Made by a program: the position numbers and the translations under genes. Below, piece after piece: positions 1 through 6,194 of a stretch of DNA of 14,634 bases. The stretch lies in assembly GCA_005881235.1 (NCBI GenBank), contig VBEQ01000165.1:1-14634 (forward strand). Reading direction: 5' to 3'. Under the pieces are notes generated by a model. That model saw only the letters and a program-made list of their open reading frames with translations, ran no database searches and was not told the DNA's origin. The stretch's first letter is position 1. Every line of letters begins with the position of its first letter. Source of the stretch: Chloroflexota bacterium (GTDB lineage Bacteria > Chloroflexota > Dormibacteria > CF-121).

Positions 1-525
1 GCCGGCTTCCCGGTCTTCGGACTGTTCGTCGAGACCGACCTGCAGATCGAACTCGAGATGCTGCAGGTCAATGTCATCGCGTTGACGGCGCTCACCAAAC
101 TGTTCCTCAAGGGGATGGTCGAACGGCGTACCGGCCACATTCTCAATCTCGCGTCGACGGCCGCATTCTTGCCGGGTCCGCTGATGGCCGTTTATTACGC
201 GAGTAAGGCCTACGTGCTGTCGTTTTCCCAGGCGCTTGCCAATGAACTGCACGGCACGGGTGTCACGGTTACGGCGCTCGCCCCTGGACCGACGCGAACC
301 GGGTTCCAGAAGCGCGGCGTGATGGAGGACTCGCGCCTGGTGCAGGGCAACATCGCCGACGCGGCCTCGGTCGCCCTCGCCGGCTACCGCGGCCTGATGG
401 CGGGCAAGACGCTCGTCATTCCCGGGCTGACCAACAAGACGATCCCATGGGTGGTTCGGCTCTCACCTCGGAGCATGGTGACGCGTGTCGTGCGCCGCAT
501 GCAGGAACGGGTCCCGCCGCATTAG
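1..525 (+). CDS. Short-chain dehydrogenase/reductase, 5'-truncated by the window edge
   Basis: The reading frame is open from base 1 to the TAG at 523-525, so the gene begins upstream; 174 codons are present. The first residues (AGFPVFGLF) sit where SDR enzymes have the NNAG segment after the Rossmann nucleotide-binding part, which is missing here. The helix after NVIALTALT, the catalytic Ser strand (ILNLAST) and the YYASK form of the catalytic Tyr-x-x-x-Lys are all visible, followed by the APGPTRT loop that closes over the NAD(P) site. This is the classical SDR layout, closest in style to the broad COG0300 group of oxidoreductases. The substrate cannot be read from sequence. Its stop overlaps by three bases the stop of the convergent nitrobindin-like gene, with no room for a terminator between them. 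Family call is firm; function is open. Confidence 0.9.
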   Translation, partial: AGFPVFGLFVETDLQIELEMLQVNVIALTALTKLFLKGMVERRTGHILNLASTAAFLPGPLMAVYYASKAYVLSFSQALANELHGTGVTVTALAPGPTRTGFQKRGVMEDSRLVQGNIADAASVALAGYRGLMAGKTLVIPGLTNKTIPWVVRLSPRSMVTRVVRRMQERVPPH

Positions 526-1007
526 TCGGAGCGGTGGAAGCTTCCCGTGAGGTGGCGCACAGCGGCGGCACCCTCCATCCCCATCTTCAGCTCATAGCGC
601 AGCGTCTCACCATCCATCCAAAACGATCGGCTGATCGATGTCACCGGTTTCGCGGTGGGCGTGCGCCCGACGCTGGCGCACTCGACATCGACGCGGCGGC
701 CATCGACCCGGCCGAGGGAAATCTCCGCGTAGCCAATCGGCTGCGCGATCACAAACTCCACGCGGCCCTCGCCGACGAGCCGCAGGTAGCCCGCCTCGCC
801 GTGCATCGGCTGGCCGGTGTCGATCGCCTCGGTGCGCTGGGTGTAGATCAGGAACGGCTTGCCGTTGTGGGTGAACCGGATTTCTTCGCGGTAGCGGAAG
901 GGCTTGATGCTCGGATACTGACCCTCCCCTTCTCCGCGCCAGGTGCCGAGCAGGAAGCTCACTGGCGTCAGGGCCGGATTCAGCTCGGTGGCGATCACGG
1001 GCTCCAT
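522..1007 (-). CDS. Nitrobindin-like heme-binding beta-barrel protein (FABP-like/THAP4 C-terminal type)
   Basis: This 161-residue protein matches the full length of the nitrobindin family. Visible family marks are GTWRGEGEG at residues 21-29 followed by YP, the EEIRFTHNGKPF strand (41-52), TQRTE, PMHGEAGYLR (68-76) and the C-terminal strand with RHL, where His152 is the likely proximal heme ligand. Characterised nitrobindins bind ferric heme in a ten-stranded antiparallel barrel and isomerise peroxynitrite to nitrate; that role here is by family. No signal peptide or membrane segment is seen, so it is cytosolic. The ATG at 1005-1007 has no clear Shine-Dalgarno sequence. It lies 16 bases after the 3' end of a tRNA-Arg gene on the same strand, so both may share a transcript. 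The 3' end overlaps the convergent dehydrogenase gene. Confidence 0.87.
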   Translation of the reverse strand: MEPVIATELNPALTPVSFLLGTWRGEGEGQYPSIKPFRYREEIRFTHNGKPFLIYTQRTEAIDTGQPMHGEAGYLRLVGEGRVEFVIAQPIGYAEISLGRVDGRRVDVECASVGRTPTAKPVTSISRSFWMDGETLRYELKMGMEGAAAVRHLTGSFHRSD

Positions 1008-1023
1008 GTTAAGGGCTGAAAAA

Positions 1024-1097
1024 TGCCCTCGGCAGGACTCGAACCTGCGACGCCCGCCTTAGGACGGCGGCGCTCTGGTCCCCTGAGCTACGAGGGC
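1024..1097 (-). tRNA. tRNA-Arg (anticodon CCT)
   Basis: I folded this by hand on the minus strand as 74 nt. The acceptor stem GCCCTCG pairs fully with CGAGGGC, followed by discriminator A. The D arm is GCTC/GAGC with a loop containing GGGG. The anticodon stem CCGCC/GGCGG holds the loop GTCCTAA, so the anticodon is CCT, which reads AGG (Arg). The T arm is GCAGG-TTCGAGT-CCTGC. All stems are perfect. The 3' CCA is not encoded: the next minus-strand bases are TTT. It is divergent from tRNA-Pro, with 49 bases between the two mature 5' ends. Confidence 0.95.
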
Positions 1098-1126
1098 ATG
1101 CTCCCGGCGGCGCGCCAGAGAGAGGT

Positions 1127-1132
1127 TATCAT
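1127..1132 (+). promoter_or_regulatory. Candidate -10 box for tRNA-Pro
   Basis: TATCAT matches the sigma-70 type -10 consensus at five of six positions. It would place the transcription start near 1139, about eight bases before the mature tRNA-Pro 5' end. No convincing -35 lies at normal spacing. A perfect TTGACA at 1132-1137 sits too close to the tRNA to serve as its -35. Confidence 0.35.
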
Positions 1133-1146
1133 TGACATTCGCTGAT

Positions 1147-1224
1147 CGGGGCGTAGCTCAGCCAGGTTAGAGCGCTCGGTTCGGGACCGAGAGGCCGAAA
1201 GTTCAAATCTTTTCGCCCCGACCA
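1147..1224 (+). tRNA. tRNA-Pro (anticodon CGG), CCA encoded
   Basis: I folded this by hand as 75 nt plus an encoded CCA (1222-1224). The acceptor stem CGGGGCG pairs with CGCCCCG and has the C1-G72 pair typical of bacterial tRNA-Pro. The D arm is GCTC/GAGC with GG in the loop. The anticodon stem CTCGG/CCGAG holds the loop TTCGGGA, giving anticodon CGG, which reads CCG. The T arm GAAAG-TTCAAAT-CTTTT closes with one G-U and three A-U pairs, weak for such a GC-rich genome but valid. The last 22 bases (1203-1224) lie antisense within the 3' end of the LuxR regulator gene, whose stop codon falls in the T arm. Confidence 0.93.
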
Positions 1225-3545
1225 TCCCCGTGCGACGACGCTATCCAGCCCGCGATCTGGGCGCGTGAGTTGAAGCCGAGCTTGTTCAGGATGTTGCGCA
1301 CGTGGCTGTCGACCGTGCGCTCAGAAATGAATAACCTCGCTCCGATCCGCTTGTTGCTCAGCCCTTCCGCCACCAACCGCGCGACCTCGGCCTCGCGTTT
1401 TCCGAGCAATGTCCCGGCCGTCTCCCTACCCTCCTCCACAACCGGGCGAGGGACTGAGCTCCCGTTGCGACTGGGCTCCCCCAGCGCCAGCCAGATGGCT
1501 TCATCCCGGCCCAATCGTTTTCCGGCGTCCATCTCTGAGTCGAACTTCGACTGCCCGAGCGCCGCGACGGCCGAGGTTTCCGCCTGCGCGATCAAGGGAG
1601 CAAGGATGGGGATGAGGCTTGCCCCTGCCTGGATTCGGATGGTTTCCGCCGCCCCGATCAACTGCGCGGCGAGACGAGCCTGGCCCGACCCGGCTGCCAC
1701 GCAGCCAAGCCCGTCGAGCAAGGCGTACTCCGCGACCCGGTCGTCGATCCGTTGGGCGATCCTCAAGGCTTCGGTGTAGAAGCTCTTCGCCTGCTCCAGG
1801 TCGCCGGTAATCAGCGCCGTGCCGCCCGCGTTCAACAGCATCATTTCAAGGCTGTAGAGATCACCAACCTCGCGACCGAGACGAACGCCTTCTGCCGCGG
1901 CCGACTTGACGGTCTCGATATCTCCCTGGAAGAACCCGTCGAGTGCGCGAGCCTGGAGAAGGGAGATCCTCGCGGGAAAGTCATCGAGATGGTCTGCCAC
2001 GACGGCGGAATCATCGAGCAAGCGCCGGGCGGATCCGGGATCTCCGGCCATGTTCTCGGCGATCGACGCCATCGAGAGCGCCTGCGCGAGCAGCGTCGGC
2101 TGGCCCAGCTCTCGGGCCGTCGCCAATGCTCGTTGAAGCGGCGGCCGGGCCCCCGTTGGGTCAGCCTTCAGCACGGCAAGAAACCCACGAAGGTAGTACG
2201 CCCAGAACTGGCCCTCCGGATTTCCGGGACCACAGGCCTGCAGCTCATCCAGCCATCGCACACCTTCGGTTGTCGCCCGCGTGATCCAGTACCAACCCGC
2301 GGAGGTGACGAGATCGAGTCCGCGGCGGGCGTCCCGACGCGTCAGGCAATGCCGAAGGACAGCGCGGATGTTGTCGATCTCCAGGTCCATCCATTCGAGC
2401 CAGTCCGGCAGCCGGTAGCGAGCCTCTGCGGTGGCCTGCTGGCATCGCGACCAGTAGTAGTCGGTGCATCGCTCGCCGACGACCACCTCCTCGCCCGCCT
2501 CCCGGAGCTTGAGCGCGGAATATTCGCGCATCGTCTCGTGGAGGCGATGGCACGCGACGCCCGCGACGTCCTCTTTCATCACCAGGGACTTGTCGACCAG
2601 TGAGGAGAGCAGGTCCAGGGCATTCGCGACCGGAACGTCGTCGGCCGTACACACGGCCTCAACGTCCTCCAGCGTGAAGCGCCCGGAGAACACGCACAAC
2701 CGTCTCAACAACGCTCGCTCCGCAGCGGCCAGCAGCTCGTAACTCCAGTCGATCGTCGTACGCAGCGTCTGATGCCGCGGTAAGGCCGCACGGCCCCCTC
2801 CGGTGAGCAAACCAAAGCGGTCGTTCAAGCGATCGCGGATCTGCTCCACGGTCAGGACTCGAGTTCGCACCGCCGCGAGCTCGATCGCGAGGGGCAGGCC
2901 GTCGAGCCGCCGGCAGACTTCCGCAACAGCAATCTGGTTCGCGCCGGACAACTCGAAGGTGCCCGACGCGGCCGCGGCCCGCTCCGTCAACAGCATGACG
3001 GCCTCGTTCTGCCGGAGTCGAGCAAGAGACTCAGCCGCGCTACCTGTGGGGAGTTCGAGCGGCGGGACCGGGACCACGTGCTCGCCGGCGATCGCCAGCG
3101 GTTCGCGGCTGGTTGCGAGCACACGCACGCCCGGGGCGGCTTTGATCACGTCGGCGGCGACCTGAGCCGCGGAACCCAGGAGGTGTTCACAGTTGTCGAG
3201 CAGCAGCAAGAGCTCCTTGTCTTTTAGATACGAGAGCAGAAGGACGAGCGGCTCGGTGAACGCCTGATCGCGCAGGTCGAGCGCAGCCATCGCGGCGTTG
3301 CTCACCAGGGCGGGGTCTCGAACGTCGGCCAGCTCGACCAACCACGCGCCATCGCGGAAGCCACGTGCGAGGTCCGCCGCGATCCGGACCGCCAGGCGGG
3401 TCTTGCCAACTCCTCCCGGTCCGACCAGGCTGATCAGGCGTGCCGCGCCGAGCTTCTCTCGAACTTCGGCAAGCTCGCGGCGCCGACCGATGAAGCTCGT
3501 CGCCTCAGCCGGCAGGTTGCCTGACCGGCGGGTGGGCCTGGCCAT
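1203..3545 (-). CDS. Large ATP-binding LuxR-family transcriptional regulator (AAA/NB-ARC-like ATPase, TPR-like middle, C-terminal HTH)
   Basis: This 780-residue protein starts with the NLP..TSFIGR lead-in typical of this regulator class. An STAND-type ATPase follows: Walker A GPGGVGKT (residues 42-49), Walker B LLLLLDN (112-118), the RVLATSREPL strand (141-150) and a GLPLA motif (216-220). The middle, roughly 370-690, is alpha-helical with TPR-like repeats of about 40 residues. A LuxR-type HTH of about 60 residues begins near 713 (LGKREAEVARLVAEGLSNK, then ERTVDSHVRNILNKLG). Such proteins are thought to act as ATP-gated, ligand-responsive activators; the inducer is unknown. The natural HTH ends near IASSH; the last six residues (GRGEKI) and the stop come from the antisense strand of tRNA-Pro. 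No Shine-Dalgarno precedes the ATG. It is divergent from the 3654-7293 cluster, making that cluster a plausible target. Confidence 0.92.
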   Translation of the reverse strand: MARPTRRSGNLPAEATSFIGRRRELAEVREKLGAARLISLVGPGGVGKTRLAVRIAADLARGFRDGAWLVELADVRDPALVSNAAMAALDLRDQAFTEPLVLLLSYLKDKELLLLLDNCEHLLGSAAQVAADVIKAAPGVRVLATSREPLAIAGEHVVPVPPLELPTGSAAESLARLRQNEAVMLLTERAAAASGTFELSGANQIAVAEVCRRLDGLPLAIELAAVRTRVLTVEQIRDRLNDRFGLLTGGGRAALPRHQTLRTTIDWSYELLAAAERALLRRLCVFSGRFTLEDVEAVCTADDVPVANALDLLSSLVDKSLVMKEDVAGVACHRLHETMREYSALKLREAGEEVVVGERCTDYYWSRCQQATAEARYRLPDWLEWMDLEIDNIRAVLRHCLTRRDARRGLDLVTSAGWYWITRATTEGVRWLDELQACGPGNPEGQFWAYYLRGFLAVLKADPTGARPPLQRALATARELGQPTLLAQALSMASIAENMAGDPGSARRLLDDSAVVADHLDDFPARISLLQARALDGFFQGDIETVKSAAAEGVRLGREVGDLYSLEMMLLNAGGTALITGDLEQAKSFYTEALRIAQRIDDRVAEYALLDGLGCVAAGSGQARLAAQLIGAAETIRIQAGASLIPILAPLIAQAETSAVAALGQSKFDSEMDAGKRLGRDEAIWLALGEPSRNGSSVPRPVVEEGRETAGTLLGKREAEVARLVAEGLSNKRIGARLFISERTVDSHVRNILNKLGFNSRAQIAGWIASSHGDGRGEKI

Positions 3546-3640
3546 GCTGACAAGGACGTTACTACGGGCCGGAGTTACCGCTCCGTTCGACTCGGCACCG
3601 GATCAGTAATTCCACCGATTTCAACGCTCCGCCAACTCCC

Positions 3641-3646
3641 TAGCCT
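3641..3646 (+). promoter_or_regulatory. Candidate -10 box ahead of the 3654 cluster
   Basis: TAGCCT fits the TAnnnT core of a -10 element and ends seven bases before the ATG at 3654, so the start would fall at or next to that ATG. The -35 is weak (TTTCAA, 3619-3624, 16-base spacer). It is one of three such short-distance pairs in the window. Confidence 0.3.
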
Positions 3647-3653
3647 GAGGAAC

Positions 3654-3881
3654 ATGACGCGGGAGCTCCCAGTGCAGCGAGTCGAGGTGAGTTTCGTGGG
3701 CGCGCCCCCTGCGCAACAGGTTAAGCGCGCCTCGGGAGTCAGCGCGGTCGAAATCGACGGTGCCACGTTGCGGTGTTTGGTCTACGGCAGCTTTCAGCCA
3801 TTTCTGGAGGCCTTGCGCGGTCACGAAGTCATCACGCTCAAGTCGATATCCACGAACCATGCAGGAGGAAACCCATGGTAA
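3654..3881 (+). CDS. Small ORF resembling the C-terminal domain of ABC drug-transporter ATPases (possible remnant)
   Basis: This ORF has 75 codons with ATG and GAGGA just upstream. From residue 8 onward (QRVEVSFVGAPP, then SGVSAVEIDGATLRC, then FLEALRGHEVITLKS) the pattern matches, by my recollection of the family, the DUF4162-type tail found after the nucleotide-binding domain of ABC drug-exporter ATPases. No Walker A, signature or Walker B sequence exists upstream in any frame; the LuxR gene occupies that side on the other strand. The usual ending of this domain (HEP..LEEIF) is absent. HEP does appear in the neighbouring frame right after the last matching residue, hinting at a frameshift. 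The stop overlaps the DUF4389 start codon, so the ORF could serve translational coupling. It is either a decayed ATPase tail or a stand-alone small protein; I lean slightly to the former. Confidence 0.45.
   Translation: MTRELPVQRVEVSFVGAPPAQQVKRASGVSAVEIDGATLRCLVYGSFQPFLEALRGHEVITLKSISTNHAGGNPW
3863..3869 (+). promoter_or_regulatory. Strong ribosome binding site fixing the DUF4389 start
   Basis: AGGAGGA lies five bases before the ATG at 3875. It is the best Shine-Dalgarno match I found in the window. It decides for 3875 over an in-frame upstream ATG at 3773. Confidence 0.75.
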
Positions 3882-4495
3882 CCAGCTATCCGGTACAGTT
3901 CGACGTCGATCTCCCGACTCGACCACTCGACCGACTGACGACGGGATTGCGGATCTTCGCCGCCATCCCGATCCTCATCCTGCTCGGCCTGCTGTCGCGA
4001 GACGCCGTACAGGGCGGCGACCATCACACGACGACGACGTTCGCGAGCGGCGTCGGCCTTCTCTTCCTACCCATCGTTCTGATGCTTCTGTTCCGCCAGA
4101 AGTATCCGCGCTGGTGGTTTGACTGGAACCTCAATCTTCTCCGATTCTCGAACCGTGTCACCGCGTACCTCGCCCTCCTCGATGATCGCTACCCGTCAAC
4201 CGATGAGGAGCAGGGCGTGCACCTCAACCTCGACTATCCCGATGCTCGCCAATTGAACCGCTGGCTGCCGCTCGTCAAGTGGTTCCTCGCGATCCCCCAC
4301 TACATCGTTCTCTTCTTCCTCAGCATCGGCGCCCTGGTTGCGGTGATCGTGGCCTGGTTCGCGATCATCTTCACAGGCCGGTATCCCGAGAACCTCTTTC
4401 GCTACGTCGTTGGCGTGATCCGATGGAGCAACCGGGTCACTGCCTATGCCTTTCTCCTGGTCACCGATGAATATCCGCCTTTCCAGCTCAGCTAA
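3875..4495 (+). CDS. DUF4389 family integral membrane protein with two internal repeat modules
   Basis: The product is 206 residues. It opens with YPVQFDVDLPTRPLDRL, the hallmark of DUF4389. About four hydrophobic stretches are visible: roughly 27-41, 58-74, 134-151 and 152-166. The protein contains the same module twice. RLTTGLRIFAAIPILILL (20-37) mirrors RWLPLVKWFLAIPHYIVLFF (129-148), and YPRWWF...RFSNRVTAYLALLDDRYP (77-107) mirrors YPENLF...RWSNRVTAYAFLLVTDEYP (170-201). The shared SNRVTAY and D.YP motifs probably face one side of the membrane. The first copy carries a His/Thr-rich insert (GGDHHTTTTF). Biochemical function is unknown for the family. The next gene starts inside its 3' end, so the two are translationally coupled. 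Confidence 0.85.
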   Translation: MVTSYPVQFDVDLPTRPLDRLTTGLRIFAAIPILILLGLLSRDAVQGGDHHTTTTFASGVGLLFLPIVLMLLFRQKYPRWWFDWNLNLLRFSNRVTAYLALLDDRYPSTDEEQGVHLNLDYPDARQLNRWLPLVKWFLAIPHYIVLFFLSIGALVAVIVAWFAIIFTGRYPENLFRYVVGVIRWSNRVTAYAFLLVTDEYPPFQLS

Positions 4496-5210
4496 CCGTC
4501 TGACCGGACGCCTTGGCGAAGCCTCGCCCCGCACGAGGGCGAGGCTTACTGGGGTCGTCTATCTGCTGTTCTTTGCGACGGCCGTCCTCGGCTCGGTAGT
4601 CGCGCCCGGAATCAGCGGTCCGGGTGCAACGGGCGACGCCGCGGCAACCGCGAACAACATCGTGACCCACCAATCGTCATTTCGGCTCGGCTGGGCACTG
4701 GACCTGACATCAACGGCGTTGTATGTCGCGCTCATGGCGCTCTTCTATCAATTGTTCAAACCGGTGAGCAGAACCCTCGCCTTACTCGCCGCGTTCTTCG
4801 GCCTGGTCGGATGTGCGGTCACGGCTTTCGGCAGTCTGTTTCAACTCGCCCCACTCGTGGTCCTGGGGGGCAGCCCATACTTGAGCGTCTACAACCCGAA
4901 CCAGTTGCAGGCCCTGGCGCTGTTGTTTCTGAACTTGAGCGTTCAGCTCGGCTACATCGCCCTTGTCTTTTTCGGGGCATTTCAAATCGTCCTGGGCTAC
5001 GTGATTTTCAAGTCGATGTTCCTGCCGCGAATTATCGGCGCGGTGATTGCCCTGGCCGGTTTGGGTTGGCTGACGTTTCTATCGCCGCCGCTGGCAAACC
5101 AGTTTCTCATTCCCCTCGAAGTCCTCGGCTTCGTCGCGGAGGCGTTGCTCATGTTCTGGCTCCTGGTCAGGGGTGTGAACTCCCAGCGGTGGACGGAGCA
5201 GACCGCGTGA
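4467..5210 (+). CDS. DUF4386 family integral membrane protein
   Basis: This is a 247-residue polytopic protein. The first hydrophobic span follows ASPRTRARLTGVVYLLFFAT, a typical DUF4386 opening. I count about six spans: near 28-48, 78-97, 103-122, 145-165, 168-200 and 205-240. A conserved-looking loop YLSVYNPNQLQALALLFL lies between spans three and four. DUF4386 proteins have no established activity; they often sit beside regulators and transporters. I chose the ATG at 4467, which overlaps the DUF4389 gene by 29 bases. An in-frame ATG at 4446 is possible; neither has a clear Shine-Dalgarno. The stop TGA overlaps the GTG start of the following oxidoreductase in a GTGA arrangement. Confidence 0.83.
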   Translation: MNIRLSSSANRLTGRLGEASPRTRARLTGVVYLLFFATAVLGSVVAPGISGPGATGDAAATANNIVTHQSSFRLGWALDLTSTALYVALMALFYQLFKPVSRTLALLAAFFGLVGCAVTAFGSLFQLAPLVVLGGSPYLSVYNPNQLQALALLFLNLSVQLGYIALVFFGAFQIVLGYVIFKSMFLPRIIGAVIALAGLGWLTFLSPPLANQFLIPLEVLGFVAEALLMFWLLVRGVNSQRWTEQTA

Positions 5211-6184
5211 AGGCGATCGTTTGCCGTAAGCCTGGGCGCCCTGACGTTCTTGAGCTCGAAGGGATCGATACTCCGTCGTTCGCCGAAGATGGCCTGCTGG
5301 TAAAGGTCCGCGCCTCCTCTATCAATCCGGTCGACTTTTTCAGCCTGTCGCGAGTAGGCTTCACGGCCAGCCGGGTCAGCGGCGGATTCCGGCGAAAACC
5401 GGTAGTGCTTGGCACCGACTTTGCCGGCCGCGTTGAATCGGTTGGGAACCGCGTCACCGAATTCAAGCCAGGTGACGAGGTCTTCGGTGGCCGAAGCGGC
5501 GGTGCTTTCGCCGAGTATCTCTCTGTTCCAGCGAACGGAGCCGTGGTTCATAAATCTGCCAGCCTCTCTTTCAACCAGGCCGCCGCCTTGCCGGTGGCGG
5601 CTGTCACCGCGCTCCAGGCCGTACGTGATCACGGGAAGGTTCGGGAAGGCCAGAAGGTCGTGATCAACGGCGCTTCCGGAGGGGTGGGCAGTTTCGCCGT
5701 GCAGATCGCGAAGGCGTTCGGGGCGCACGTTACCGCGGTCTGCAGTCCGAGAAACGTGGAGACGGCCCGCCGGCTGGGCGCTGACCGACTGATCGACTAC
5801 ACCCGCGAGGATTTCACTCTTAGCGGCTCCTACGAGGTGATAGTCGACGTCGCCGGGAACCACTCCTGGTCCGAATACAAACGGGTCCTCACACCGACCG
5901 GCATCATGGTCGCGGCTGGAGGCTCAGCGCACACGGTGTGGGGTACGAACCGGACGATCAAGCATCTCATCGGCGTACGGATGGCGTCCCTCCGTAGCAC
6001 GCAGAAAGCCGCTCTCTTCATCGCGAAGCTCAATAAGGCAGACCTGCTGGTCCTTCAGAGGCTACTCGTGGAAGGAAAAATAACCCCAGTCATTGACAGG
6101 TGCTACGAGCTCAACCGGGTGCCTGACGCCTTTGATTACATGGGCGAAGGCCACGCCAAAGGCAAGATCATCATCAACGTATGA
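5207..6184 (+). CDS. Zinc-free medium-chain NAD(P)-dependent oxidoreductase, quinone oxidoreductase type (copy 1)
   Basis: This 325-residue protein has the MDR layout: an N-terminal GroES-like catalytic fold (about 1-120), then a Rossmann domain with GASGGVGSFAVQIAK (155-169) for NAD(P)H. VLGTDFAGRVESVG (68-80) is the usual MDR core strand. The zinc-ligand signature GHE..G is missing and the catalytic-zinc cysteine position reads SSIN, so it belongs to the zinc-independent quinone or enone reductases. The start is GTG at 5207 with GGAG eight bases upstream, overlapping the previous stop by four bases; an open frame further upstream lies inside the DUF4386 gene and is not coding. It is paralogous to the next gene, sharing IDYTREDFT and VIDRCY. 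It probably reduces a quinone or alpha,beta-unsaturated carbonyl in the cytosol. Confidence 0.9.
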   Translation: MKAIVCRKPGRPDVLELEGIDTPSFAEDGLLVKVRASSINPVDFFSLSRVGFTASRVSGGFRRKPVVLGTDFAGRVESVGNRVTEFKPGDEVFGGRSGGAFAEYLSVPANGAVVHKSASLSFNQAAALPVAAVTALQAVRDHGKVREGQKVVINGASGGVGSFAVQIAKAFGAHVTAVCSPRNVETARRLGADRLIDYTREDFTLSGSYEVIVDVAGNHSWSEYKRVLTPTGIMVAAGGSAHTVWGTNRTIKHLIGVRMASLRSTQKAALFIAKLNKADLLVLQRLLVEGKITPVIDRCYELNRVPDAFDYMGEGHAKGKIIINV

Positions 6185-6194
6185 GCAGGGCCAC

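Noticed and set aside
1132..1137. Perfect TTGACA as -35 of tRNA-Pro
   Set aside because: It is only nine bases before the mature tRNA end, so a matching -10 would fall inside the tRNA. TATCAT just upstream fits better as the -10.
1021..1224. tRNA pair as a phage or island attachment site
   Set aside because: No integrase and no direct repeat of either tRNA 3' end is visible in the window.
1409..1490. C-rich stretch in the LuxR linker as an inserted repeat
   Set aside because: It resembles CCCTCC/GAGGG repeat sequence loosely, but the reading frame is intact and no second copy is found in the window.
1752..2603. Long plus-strand open frame (283 codons) opposite the LuxR regulator
   Set aside because: It is the antisense shadow of a GC-rich coding region; the translation is low-complexity with no family pattern, while the minus strand carries clear ATPase motifs.
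4997..5863. Minus-strand open frame of 288 codons opposite the first oxidoreductase
   Set aside because: It crosses the DUF4386/oxidoreductase junction antisense and has no recognisable domain or ribosome binding site.
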